Below, in pieces: positions 20,103 to 29,196 of a stretch of DNA of 64,000 bases. Position numbers and translations under genes: made by a program. The notes beneath the pieces were generated by a model. The model was not told the DNA's origin. It saw only the letters and a list, made by a program, of their open reading frames with translations, and did no database searches. Location of the stretch: assembly GCA_015075175.1 (NCBI GenBank), contig JABTUV010000002.1, positions 1 to 64,000 of the forward strand. The letters run 5' to 3'. The DNA is from a bacterium (GTDB lineage: Bacteria; Hinthialibacterota; Hinthialibacteria; H5-UNCL2). The stretch's first letter is position 1. Each line of letters starts with the position of its first letter.

Positions 20103-22197
20103 CGCTCTAATACCCGATCCCAGAATTGCAGTGCACCGGCGCCAAGCCGGTCACGAATACAAGTGACGTCGGAGTCCAGCCGATTCGCCAGTTCTCCCAG
20201 AAACGGCCGGAAGATCGCCTCGAAGTCCGGCTTGCTGAGAGCGCCGTCGCGCGGTTGGTAGTCCACTTCACGCAGCACAATCAGGAAGTCGGCCAAGGAC
20301 AACAGTGCCTCGTCCGCCGCGCCGTCGGCTGCAGCGAGATTCCCGGCCATGCGCTCCGCGAGCGGTTCAATGCCGATCAGCCCCCGGAGATGCCATTCCA
20401 CGGCTTGCCGACTCCAGACCGGCCGCTCCAGGTTGGCGCGCAAGCGCGCAAGGATGCGCGCGCGCCGGCGGATGCGATGCAGGAAGGTAGCCTCCAGGTC
20501 GTAGCGCCGCAGCGGATCGAGGTCGGGAGGGGTCGCCGAGTCGAGGTCGTCGTCGAAGATGTCAGAGGGCTTGCTCTGCCGGGCCCAGACCCTGAAGGCG
20601 GCACTGGGATCCGACGCGGCCAGAATCCAGAGCATGTCGTCCGCCGACATCTCACTCAGCGACTCCGGAGCGGGCAACTTGTGGCTGTCTTCGACATTGA
20701 GGGGAAGGAAGGCCTCGTTCCCGCCCCAGCGAACCAGCAAACGCTCTGGAGGCTGGACCGGCGACCAACTCAGTTCGACAGTCTCTGGCCTTCCAAATTC
20801 CTCCCAGGAGACATGGCCGATTAGATGGTCCTGCTGCCGGCCGCAGGCGTACACATCCCACGCCTCAGGCAGCCGATCCGGCGCCAGGTACAGGAGTACC
20901 TGCCGGACATCCCCAGCCCGATACGTCGCGCCAAGGAATCCCCGGGGTACAGGCGAGGCGGCGGCCTGCTCCTCCTCGTCACGTTCTGGTTGTGCACCAA
21001 GCCACTCCGCGGCGTCCGGGTCGGCGATCACAACTACGTCGGGCCACACAGCCGCAAGCTGACCGACATCCCGTCCGAAAGCCACGCGTTCCACCAGCGT
21101 GAGCAGGTTGGCCTCCGCATTGCGATGGCCGCCGATGCCCATTCCCGCGCAGGTGAAGTTCGAGGAGCCGATCATGAGCGCGTAGCACGAAGGGGACTGC
21201 AGTTCAGCAAGAACTGCGTGCCACGGCCGGACATTCTGCTCTTCGTCCTTTGCCGGGGCGTGGCAACCGACGCCGTGGCCTGGTACTTGAGTGGCGTTTG
21301 CACCAGAGAGCGGGGGGCGGCCAGACGAGGAATTGCGGCTTGGGCATCCTCACACACGGCAGGTACACAGAAGTCGATCTTTCGACTGGTTCCGCGAGCC
21401 ATCAGCTTGCACAGCGACGACACTACGCGGCACTCCTCGCCGTCAAGATCGAAGAAGGGAGATGCAACGCGCACCTTGTCAGGAGAAGAACCATGCTTCC
21501 GGCACGCGGTGACGGCTTCCGCGAGGCTGCTCCGTTCCATCCCGCCCGTCGCCGCGGCAGGCAACGTGAACACCAGCTGCTGCCGGGTGGTCCCTCGCCG
21601 CTTGATGGGAGTCCAATGCTAGACCTGCCGTTCGACGTGAGAGAGGAAATTACTTGCGCGCCGGACCTCCGGTAGGTCGACTCCTCCCCTTGGTACCATG
21701 TTGATGAGTGAACGAAGGAAGGCGACAGCTTCTTGCAGCGCCTCGGTGTCGGCCTGCTGCGGAGAGAGGTCGATGGCTCCGGCCACCTCGAAGTTGGTGC
21801 GATAGCCCGGCTCGGTGAGATTCGCGGATGCCACGATGATCCGAATATGCCGGGTCCATGCCAGCAGGGAGAGTTTGGCGTGCTGCTTACCGGATGGAAG
21901 ACGCACTGGCAGAACGTCCCACCGCAGCGAATGCTCTACGCCCGCCTGGGTGTGGTCGACGAGGACCCCGGCGTAGGCGCCGCCCAAGCGACTCTCACGT
22001 TCCAGGAGGAATGCGAAGTCTTCGCGATTCGGGTCGGACTCGATCTCGAGGAAGCGCGCTAGGCATTGCTCATCAAAGAGGCCCGGATCGAACGTGTAGG
22101 TGGTCGCAAGGCATCCCATCGGATCACCCGCCCCCTGCGGAGCCCTCCACAGGTCCAGCATATGGCCGCTGCTCGCTGACTTCGCGCGCCTGCTCAT
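20090..22197 (-). CDS. Phospholipase D-fold (HKD) nuclease-like protein, frameshifted
   Basis: About 700 residues reconstructed from three frames (22197-21619, 21573 to ~21280, ~21275-20090). The N-terminal HKD half shows HAKLSLL and ASANLTEPGYRTNFEV, the usual His-x-Lys plus Asn/Glu pattern. The second half has RPWHAVLAELQ followed by GSSNFTCAGMG and HRNAEANLL, where the Lys of HxK is Val. Proteins of this kind are DNA nucleases or DNA-end-binding factors in defence islands (compare DrmC). The start forms an ATGA overlap with the preceding gene (22194-22197) and the stop lies inside the helicase start region, so the three genes are coupled. If the second active site is truly degenerate, the protein may act as a dimer using only the first HKD motif. 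Confidence 0.72.
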
Positions 22198-23485
22198 GAG
22201 AGGTCCTTATGGAATCGTCTAATGGGATGGCTGCGGTATTCATGAACGTAGCGGTCAGGCTGGATCTCACGGCGCGCCACGCGATAGGTGTGTCGCATGT
22301 AAATACGTTCGCGTCCGATACGGTCGAACCAGGGACGCTTGCCCTCCGCCGATTTGCCACGCTGGACGATCTCGTGATGCTCGCAGAGGACGAGGGCACA
22401 GGCTGCCGCGTCCATGGGGACCTCAAAGCGGCCGAACCGCTCGACGAACAGGTGCGGAAGCGCGGCGCCAACGAGGCTTATGTCCGCGAGCGCATGGTGT
22501 GCGGCAGTGAATCGGTCGTGCAGGCCATTCACGCTCTGGCAGAATTCCTCGTCGCGCGCGACTTCTGGCACGGGGTATCCCTGAGCGTCGCGTCGAGCAG
22601 ACTCGGAGCGGAGAATGTCGAAAGCATCCTGCAGCCTGCGAGCGAAGGCCTCATAGGCACGAATCGCCTGAAGTAGTGAGCCGTACTCCGGAGCCCGCCG
22701 TTCAAGCAGGTGGTGGACTTCTTCCTCCTCGTAGCCGTCGTCCTCAAACTCATCCTGAAGTTCCCACATCAGTGGCAGTACTCCAAGACCGCGTCCGGAG
22801 GTGGACAGGACGAGTTCCCGCAGAAAGCGCCTCTCCCGAGTCCGTCCGCCCGAAGGAGCGAACGCATGGGCCAATTCCTCCCACGCGTCGCTCCTCCATC
22901 TCGGTTGCGTTCGGGGCGGCTTTTCGCCAAGGCTCCGCCGCACTGCATCGGACCAGCGCGTCAGGAGCGACTGGACATTGCGAAGGTTCGCGAAACCCAT
23001 TCCGCGCGCCCAAGGCGTCCGCAGCTCCGCATTCAGGCCCGGCGCGAGGTGGACGTCAGAATGCCGAGGTGCGCCGCCAGGCGTTTGTCAGACGCCATGG
23101 AACCCGAAATGCGTGGGGTCTTCAGATAACTCCGGGCGTCGACGTAGCCATGCTGTTGCAGCGCCCGTCGCGTTACCAGCGTTCCCGACACCCAGATCGA
23201 TGGATCCTCCCGGACGGACGAACGATCGCCTCGACGATCAGCCACTCCCAGACGAGGTACGGTGAGGGCATCTCGGTAGGCGGGACTGTCTTCGAGGTCT
23301 TCCGGACGAGGAGCACCCACAGCCATGGCGGTGAGAAACCGGATGCGCTGCATGCGTTCGCGCACAGCCGGCACGAGTTGCACGTGCCAACTGGTCGGCA
23401 ATTTGGTACAACCCAGCGGATCCAGCGAACCCTCACTGGACCCGGGTGGGTCGTACGCCGTCAGAAAAGGGAAGAACCGCCGCAC
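22194..23485 (-). CDS. Conserved protein of unknown function, first gene of the defence operon, several frameshifts
   Basis: About 430 residues when pieced together. It starts at GTG 23485 (RRFFPFLTAYDPPG). After RIRFLTAMAVG the frame changes; SPYLVWEWLIVEAIVR is read in a second frame near 23250, then DPSIWVSGTLVTRRALQQHG and SYLKTPRIS return to the first. From about 23045 a third frame gives DVHLAPGLNAELRTPWARG and runs to 22194. Each junction restores a continuous, natural-looking sequence, so single-base indels are likely near 23280, 23220 and 23045. I recall relatives next to PLD and SNF2-helicase genes but know no domain name or activity. It overlaps the PLD start by ATGA. It may be a structural or sensing subunit of the same complex; that is inference from context. 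Confidence 0.62.
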
Positions 23486-24220
23486 CGCCTAGATCCTAAT
23501 AGGAGCAACCACAGACGACCTCGTCGTTTCGTAGCGCAGGAGATGACCTTCACGCCGACGTGTTCGCGGCGCCGGACCGGGATGTCCTTGCGTGCAGCCG
23601 CGCAACGTCGAGCGACGACGTCGCCACGATGATGTTAGCGCTCCGGCACCGACTCGATCGTGCAAAGGCTGCCCGAACGCTTCCCGACCTTCTGGGCCAG
23701 CTGCCCGCGTCCGCCGATATTGCCGTACTCGAACTCTCGAAGCGCGACCAGTTTGCCGTAGCCGCCCTGGGTCCCTACCTCGACTTACGCTGGGCGGGCT
23801 GCAGGGCTTGCAGCGTCCATCGACAGTCGCGAGCATCGGCGGACGTATTAGTACCACGAACCACTCAACAGTGTTGTTTAGTGTCGATCAGCGGTCAATG
23901 GGTTTTCCGGCATTCGCCTGTCATCCGGACTCGTTCTCGTTTTCGCGAGGAGGTGCCGATCGCGCGTAACCAGGCATCACCGTTGCACGCCACATTGACC
24001 CGTGGGGCCGCCATTGACAATCGCGCTACCTTCTGCCTCGGTTTGTCGGGGATCATTCGCTTGGGAGAACGCGAATGACAGAAGGGCGGAGGGACAACCC
24101 GCTCCAGAGGTTCCGGCGTGTACCAGTTCTGGGAGGGATGAGCAGCAATCTCCCGCTGGGCTTCACATCTACCATCATCAGCCCAATGCCAAATTCATCG
24201 TTGACACCTGCCTGTCGGCA
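23486..24220. other. Divergent intergenic region upstream of the defence operon and the multi-HTH gene
   Basis: About 735 bases. It should hold the promoter of the defence operon (leftward) and of the HTH gene (rightward), but I cannot name clear -35/-10 boxes. A 48-codon stretch on the minus strand (about 23785-23638, YGKLVALREFEYGNIGGRGQ) and an overlapping plus-strand frame both look mildly coding; neither has a start with a ribosome-binding site. The region could hold a decayed small gene. Confidence 0.4.
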
Positions 24221-26794
24221 ATGGAAAACTTGTCCGTAACCTTCCTTCCTGCATTTCGGAGATTGTTGCTCGGAAAGGACTCCCTCAAGGCTGATATCGG
24301 AAAGATGTTAAAGGACGAGATCAGGCGACTCGCACAAAAGGAACTGGAGTCGGTCGTCCGGACCCTGCGTGGCGACCTTGCCGACCTCAAGCGCATGCTG
24401 ACCGAGCACATGCGCATCATGGGCGAGTCCGGCCGAATTGATGTGCTACCTGTCAAGGCTCCTCGCCTGCAGGGCAAAAAGACCGCAGTGCCCGCGTCGG
24501 GGGGGCCTCAGAAACGAATTACCGGCAAGATGATCCGTCGCATGCGCCAGCAGCTCGAACTCTCGCAAGCCGACTTTGCGCGTCTTGTCGGCGTATCGGT
24601 CCAGTCCGTACGGAATTGGGAGCGCAAGGTCGGGCAACTCCGTTTACTCGGGAACACACCGCAGGCGATCCTGGAAGTGGCGGAAATGGGGACAGAGGAG
24701 GCGCGCCGCAAACTGGGGAAACCGGGCCCCGTAGCGTCTCCGCCGCCCGCTCAAGTCCACCGCCGCACTGCCCCGCAAAAGGCCAAGGTCGCTGCGCCAA
24801 AGCCCGGCAGGCGGTCCGTTCCTGCGCCCGAGAACATCGTCGAGGAGATTCCAACCACCGGTAGGATGGTCCGGCAGCAGCGGGAGCGGCTCGGTCTCTC
24901 CCAGTCCGACTTTGCCCTTCTGGTCGGTGTTTCTAGTCATTCGGTATATCAATGGGAGAAGAGAACCGGTCAGACCAAGTTCCGTGCGAACACGGCTACT
25001 GCCCTCATTCAGGTGGTTCGCATGGGAAGGGAGGACGCGCGGCGCAGGCTGGACGAGTTGGCTGGCCGGACATCCTCGGAACCGATCCCGGACCGTCGCC
25101 GAACTCCTGCCGCAGCGGCTACCGCGACGACCGGAAAGGGAAAGCCGGGGCGTTCTCGTAAGGAAGTCGTTGAGAACACGGTCGAGAACACAGTCGAAGA
25201 CACGCCCATTACGGCCAAGATGATTCGGCATCATCGCGAGAGACTTGGGCTGACGCAGGGAGGGCTGGCCAAGTTGCTGAACGTCCACCTGCGCTCCGTC
25301 TATCAGTGGGAACACAAGCCTGGCACACTTCGCTTTCTGGGGGACACGAAGAAGGCCCTCCTGGACGTCATGGCCCTGGGGGTGGGACAGGCTCGGCGAC
25401 GACTGGAGGTGCTGGAAAACGGGCAACCGGCGGAGACGGGTGTATCCGAAGAACGCTCAACGGCCGGGGACATGACCCATGCAACCCTGCCGAACCCGCC
25501 GGTCGCCGTCATGGAGGATGGTCCCATCACCGGGAGTTCAGTACGGGCCCTGCGTAAGCAACTGGGCGTTTCTCAGGCAGATTTCGCTCGGCTGGCCGGT
25601 GTCCATACTCAGACGGTGTATCAGTGGGAACATAGACCCGGGGTGCTGCAATTCAAGGGCGACACCAAAGAGGCCGTCTTGAAGGTCATGGCCTTGACTG
25701 CCGGACAAGCCCAGCGCCGCCTGCAGGCGATTGAACAGGGGGTGCCAGCGAGCAGGGACATCAAACGTCCCGAGACAGCGAAGGTCAGGGCGCCGAGGCC
25801 TGCGAAGAAGCCGCGGTCCGTCGCCCAGGAACCGGAAGCCGGCCGGACTACCGGGCGCTCCATCGGGAACCTGCGGCAGCGGCTGAGTCTTTCTCAGGCC
25901 GACTTCGCTCGGTTGGTCGGTGTCCATACGCATACGATCTGTCAGTGGGAGCACAAGCCCGGCCCGCTAACGTTCCGCGGCAAGATCGAGGACGCTGTTC
26001 TGGCGGTGCGAGAGATGACCCCAATGGATGTCGAAACCAAACTCGAGGCGTTGAAGCGAATCCCCGACGCTGGACGCACGAGACGCCGGATCGGTCAATC
26101 GAAGACCACGGTCGACGACGCACGCACCACGATGGAGCAACCTTTGCCGGAGTCGACTTCCACACCACCGGCCACACTCCCTCGCGAGACCCCCACGAAT
26201 CCGCGGGAGGCTGCTGAGTCGAAGGCCGGAATCAATGCAAATCCGGCGGGCAACGAGGTACCCGACCGCCGAACGGCCGAGGATACGACCGGAGCAGGCA
26301 CGCCGGTCCACCCGGTTCCCCAGGTCGAAGGGGATGATTCATTTACCGCAAGTACGATCCGGGCCCCTGCGCAAACGGATGGGGATTCGCAGGCGGATCT
26401 TGCCCGGCTGGTAGGCGTCCACACGCAGACCGTCTGTCAGTGGGAACGTAAGCCCGGGCCGCTGCAATTCCGCGGCAACGCAAAGAGCGCTCTCTTGGCG
26501 GTTCGAGGCATGAGCTTGGTGGAAGTGGAGACGAAACTTGAGGCAGTGCGAGGAGTCCTCGGCGCTGGACGAGCACGGTCTCGATCCGGTGGATCGACGA
26601 GCAAGGGCGACAACGGGCGCCCCACGACCGAGACGTCCATGCCGCAAGTGTCCTCTCCGCCAGATAGTCCTCCTCCCGAGGTTTCGGCAAGGCCAGCTGC
26701 GCCGGCCGCTTCCGAGTCGACGACCCGGAATGCTACACAACCGGCGGAAAAGACGGCGGGGCAGTCGGGTGGAGAGGGAATGCCCACGATTTGA
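24221..26794 (+). CDS. Protein with six tandem XRE-type helix-turn-helix domains on disordered linkers
   Basis: 857 residues from ATG 24221; the frame is open further upstream, but that part looks non-coding. Residues ~1-80 are a charged helical or coiled-coil segment. Six XRE-type HTH units follow at about 100-163, 212-275, 331-394, 437-500, 544-608 and 709-771. Each has the pattern S-Q-A-D-F-A-R-L-V-G-V, then SVYQWE or TVCQWE, then an RRLE-type helix. Linkers of 40-100 residues are rich in Pro, Ala, Thr, Lys and Arg and look disordered. Single-HTH relatives with a coiled-coil start are common in planctomycetes and related phyla. Six copies suggest a multivalent DNA binder, for example a regulator of tandem operators or a nucleoid-like protein. 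It is divergent from the defence operon and could regulate it. Unit 6 shows a compensated frameshift in helix 1. Confidence 0.82.
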   Translation: MENLSVTFLPAFRRLLLGKDSLKADIGKMLKDEIRRLAQKELESVVRTLRGDLADLKRMLTEHMRIMGESGRIDVLPVKAPRLQGKKTAVPASGGPQKRITGKMIRRMRQQLELSQADFARLVGVSVQSVRNWERKVGQLRLLGNTPQAILEVAEMGTEEARRKLGKPGPVASPPPAQVHRRTAPQKAKVAAPKPGRRSVPAPENIVEEIPTTGRMVRQQRERLGLSQSDFALLVGVSSHSVYQWEKRTGQTKFRANTATALIQVVRMGREDARRRLDELAGRTSSEPIPDRRRTPAAAATATTGKGKPGRSRKEVVENTVENTVEDTPITAKMIRHHRERLGLTQGGLAKLLNVHLRSVYQWEHKPGTLRFLGDTKKALLDVMALGVGQARRRLEVLENGQPAETGVSEERSTAGDMTHATLPNPPVAVMEDGPITGSSVRALRKQLGVSQADFARLAGVHTQTVYQWEHRPGVLQFKGDTKEAVLKVMALTAGQAQRRLQAIEQGVPASRDIKRPETAKVRAPRPAKKPRSVAQEPEAGRTTGRSIGNLRQRLSLSQADFARLVGVHTHTICQWEHKPGPLTFRGKIEDAVLAVREMTPMDVETKLEALKRIPDAGRTRRRIGQSKTTVDDARTTMEQPLPESTSTPPATLPRETPTNPREAAESKAGINANPAGNEVPDRRTAEDTTGAGTPVHPVPQVEGDDSFTASTIRAPAQTDGDSQADLARLVGVHTQTVCQWERKPGPLQFRGNAKSALLAVRGMSLVEVETKLEAVRGVLGAGRARSRSGGSTSKGDNGRPTTETSMPQVSSPPDSPPPEVSARPAAPAASESTTRNATQPAEKTAGQSGGEGMPTI

Positions 26795-26884
26795 GCTGGA
26801 GATTCCCGCAGTGGTGGTCCAAGCTGTCCCGGACTGGGCTGTCTGCCGCAACTCGGTATACCATGCAAGTCGAGCGCTCTCGGC

Positions 26885-27026
26885 CAAACGCCGAAACAGC
26901 CAGGCGTTGTGCACCGTTTGGACCGCGCACACACGCTGCGCCCGAACCCGGAACTCGGTGACCAGGTCATGGTAGATTCTCTGGGCTGAGAGACCCGACT
27001 CAGCTTGTCGAAAGTGACCTGGCGGG
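26885..27026 (-). pseudogene. Remnant resembling the N-terminal region of an IS21-family transposase (IstA)
   Basis: The minus strand from about 27012 reads FRQAESGLSAQRIYHDLV and then TEF; the next frame gives GFGRSVCARSKR. This resembles the IstA segment after the HTH in IS21 elements (GLSAQRIYQDLV, then a G-F-x-G-S-Y-x-S-V-K-R motif). Only ~45 codons remain, with a frame change and no start, catalytic DDE region or istB. It is a degraded fragment marking past IS21 activity. Confidence 0.45.
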
Positions 27027-27028
27027 CT

Positions 27029-27247
27029 CTATGCAGCCTGGTGTTGGGCGCGGATCGGCAGCGCGTCGAGCACGTCGCGCAGGTGCTGTTTGCGCATCAT
27101 GTTGATGAGACGGATCTTGTTGTCCCGCACGAACTTCAGGCCACTGGGCGGCATCTCCTGGGATTCGATATCGTCCTCGTCCGCCAGCCAGCCGGCTGGG
27201 TGGTCGTCGGCGGAGAGGAAATCGAGCGCCGGCGGCTCAGGCGCCAT
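27029..27247 (-). CDS. Small hypothetical protein, 72 aa
   Basis: ATG 27247 is preceded by GGGAGG at a 5-nt spacing, a strong ribosome-binding site. The product is acidic at the N-terminus (LSADDHPAGW, DEDDIESQE) and basic at the C-terminus (RDNKIRLINMMRKQHLRD). No family is recognised and no membrane segment is visible. It lies alone between the multi-HTH gene and a divergent membrane-protein gene, directly before the IS21-like remnant. It could also be the intact start of a gene cut short by the IS insertion. It is supported mainly by its ribosome-binding site and composition. Confidence 0.42.
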   Translation of the reverse strand: MAPEPPALDFLSADDHPAGWLADEDDIESQEMPPSGLKFVRDNKIRLINMMRKQHLRDVLDALPIRAQHQAA

Positions 27248-27426
27248 GCGAACCTCCCGATGGAACGGAACTGTACTTTTCGCGATTCATATCTGGCCCC
27301 TTTTCGCGCGTCCGCGTACCCGAGAACCGTCCCCCCAGGAGAAGGACCCGCCGCCGCCGGGTCTTGCATTCCAACCCCTCCGTGCCATAATGAAACGTAA
27401 CACTGTCTATTGGGAGTGCCCTCGTC

Positions 27427-28797
27427 ATGCGCCTTGACATGTTCTGGAAGACCCGCCGCCGGTTAGTGGCCAGCGTTTTCGTTGCTGCACTTGTCGTCGT
27501 ACTGCTTGGAGCAGTTGGCATTTTGGTTGCGCCCATTCTCTTTCTATCTTCCGAACAGGTCGCGAGGATGCAGGCCTTTATGGACAATCCCATCGGCTTC
27601 CCGGCTGAATGGGAGCACGCCGCCGACATCTCGCCTGAACTGGAGAAAGGTGTTCTCGACTACGAGGCGTCCTACGGTGCCTTCAGCGGAGCGGCTGGTT
27701 CCTTCACGGATATCGTCCGAGAGCTTGAGGGCAAGGTCGAGACCGGCGCCCTGTCGAGGGCCGATTGGGCAAACCTCACGCGGCTCGTGCAGAGCGAGAA
27801 TGAGCTTCACGCAGCCTTTGCCCAGATGGGTAGTGCCAGCGGTTACAACCTCTCGCGCGCACATGCTATCGACGACGGCTTCATGCTCAGGAACTGGACT
27901 GTTCAGCGCCTGGAGCAGTTGCGCGCCGTGGGCGCCGCGCGGCGAGGCGACTGGCGCCATGCCTTCGACACCGCTGCCGCAATTCTGGCGTCCGCCCGCG
28001 TTGACCCTCCGCGCGTGCCATTGTACTTGCGAATCGCTCAGCCCTCCCAGGTCGGAGCTTCCCACCTGCTTGCCGCCTTCGCCCGCGCATGCACGAGTCC
28101 CATTCTGTTGCGGGAGGTCCTTCTTGAACTCGAACCGTATCGTCCCGCGCCTCATCAAGACAAGGTCGATGCGCTCCTGGAGGAGAGAATAGCCATCCTC
28201 CTTCAGCGGCGCGCAGAAGGCCTTCCCGTCCACCTCGGACCGGAAATGACTGGGCGGGATCTCCTTCGCGCTGAGTACAACATGGAGCACTACGTGTCCC
28301 GACCTTCCGCCAGCCGACCTGTTTTCGACAACTCCTTCTCCGCCCGGTGGAGACAACTCAAGGAGACTCGCGAATACCTTGAACCACTTCCCGCCGACTT
28401 TCGCCGTTCGTGGTTGCGACTGCTTGCAGCTGAATTGATTGGACTGGATCGTCTCGCCGAGGACTACCTGTATCTCATGTTCGTCGAGGAGAAACCGCCG
28501 TTTGATACCTACCCATCCGGTGAGGCACGAACGTACTTCGACCTCGCGCGGTTGGCAATGGCTGAGAGAATCGTGGAACTGGAGCAGGGAGTCCGGCCAG
28601 CCCGGATGGAGGACCTCGTGCCAGCTGTCTTCCCCGAGCAGCTCATTGATGCCGAATCCGACAAACCCTACCTCTTCAGCGAGGCGCGTGGCCACTTCTA
28701 TGGTGTCGGCCCGAATGGACAAGACGATAGCGCGGTACTCGGCGCCGACGACATCGTGCTCGATGCTTCCTCGCTCGTCCGCCTGATAGCAGAATAG
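27427..28797 (+). CDS. Membrane-anchored hypothetical protein, 456 aa
   Basis: A single N-terminal membrane segment (residues ~13-42, VASVFVAALVVVLLGAVGIL) anchors a ~410-residue soluble, mostly helical domain, probably outside the cytoplasm. The C-terminus ends with a PYLFSEARGHFYGVGPNGQDD motif. This 'VGPNG-DD' ending recurs in planctomycete/verrucomicrobial hypothetical proteins that share a pseudopilin-like tail. No catalytic motif is seen. It starts at ATG 27427, or at ATG 27439 just before FWKTRRR; GGGAG lies ~10 nt upstream of the first. No operon partner is evident. The reading frame is intact and codon use is like its neighbours. Function unknown. Confidence 0.68.
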   Translation: MRLDMFWKTRRRLVASVFVAALVVVLLGAVGILVAPILFLSSEQVARMQAFMDNPIGFPAEWEHAADISPELEKGVLDYEASYGAFSGAAGSFTDIVRELEGKVETGALSRADWANLTRLVQSENELHAAFAQMGSASGYNLSRAHAIDDGFMLRNWTVQRLEQLRAVGAARRGDWRHAFDTAAAILASARVDPPRVPLYLRIAQPSQVGASHLLAAFARACTSPILLREVLLELEPYRPAPHQDKVDALLEERIAILLQRRAEGLPVHLGPEMTGRDLLRAEYNMEHYVSRPSASRPVFDNSFSARWRQLKETREYLEPLPADFRRSWLRLLAAELIGLDRLAEDYLYLMFVEEKPPFDTYPSGEARTYFDLARLAMAERIVELEQGVRPARMEDLVPAVFPEQLIDAESDKPYLFSEARGHFYGVGPNGQDDSAVLGADDIVLDASSLVRLIAE

Positions 28798-29196
28798 CAA
28801 ACGCAAGGCCGATTCCGACAAACGGGCTTCGGCAGCATGCGGGGATGTGCCGTGTTGCGTGTGTCCGCGGTGGACCGTCCGCGCTGGCATCACGCCGACC
28901 TCCGGCGGATCAGGCCGCGGCTCTTGGCGCGCTGGCAGTTCGCCTCGGCGCGCAGGTTGCCGACCAGCCGCTCGCGCGTGAACCGTTCGAGGGTCCCGAG
29001 GTGGTTGCGGAAGGAACCCAGCACGCCGGTGGAGAGTCAGACCTTGACGGAACCGCATGCATCCTGTAGACCTCCTCACATCGGGACAATCAGCAGAGCG
29101 CCCTGCCTGCCACAACACCTGCATCGGGCTGCCCAAGAACTCAGCTGAACTCCCAAAACGCATCCCTATCGCTCCGGCAGGCCAATGGAGGCCGAA
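28798..29196. other. Gap between two membrane-protein genes; possible short reverse-strand coding remnant
   Basis: About 400 bases. On the minus strand, about 29010-28885, a stretch reads GTLERFTRERLVGNLRAEAN and then ends in RAKSRGLIRRRSA and a stop. It looks like the tail of a real protein, but it has no usable start (a GAGGAGG site and ATG lie in another frame upstream). I cannot assign a family. Confidence 0.35.

Noticed and set aside
3023-23485. Canonical class 1 DISARM (separate drmA, drmB, drmC)
   Set aside because: The helicase and DUF1998 are one protein, gene order differs, and extra SNF2, RES and unknown genes are present; only DrmD-like and DrmMI-like parts match directly.
1817-23485. 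Prophage
   Set aside because: Apart from the recombinase there are no capsid, terminase, tail or lysis genes.
24221-26794. CRISPR array or simple DNA repeat explaining the repeated sequence
   Set aside because: Repeats are protein-level HTH units about 320-500 bp apart with divergent DNA; no short identical direct repeats with unique spacers are seen anywhere in the window.
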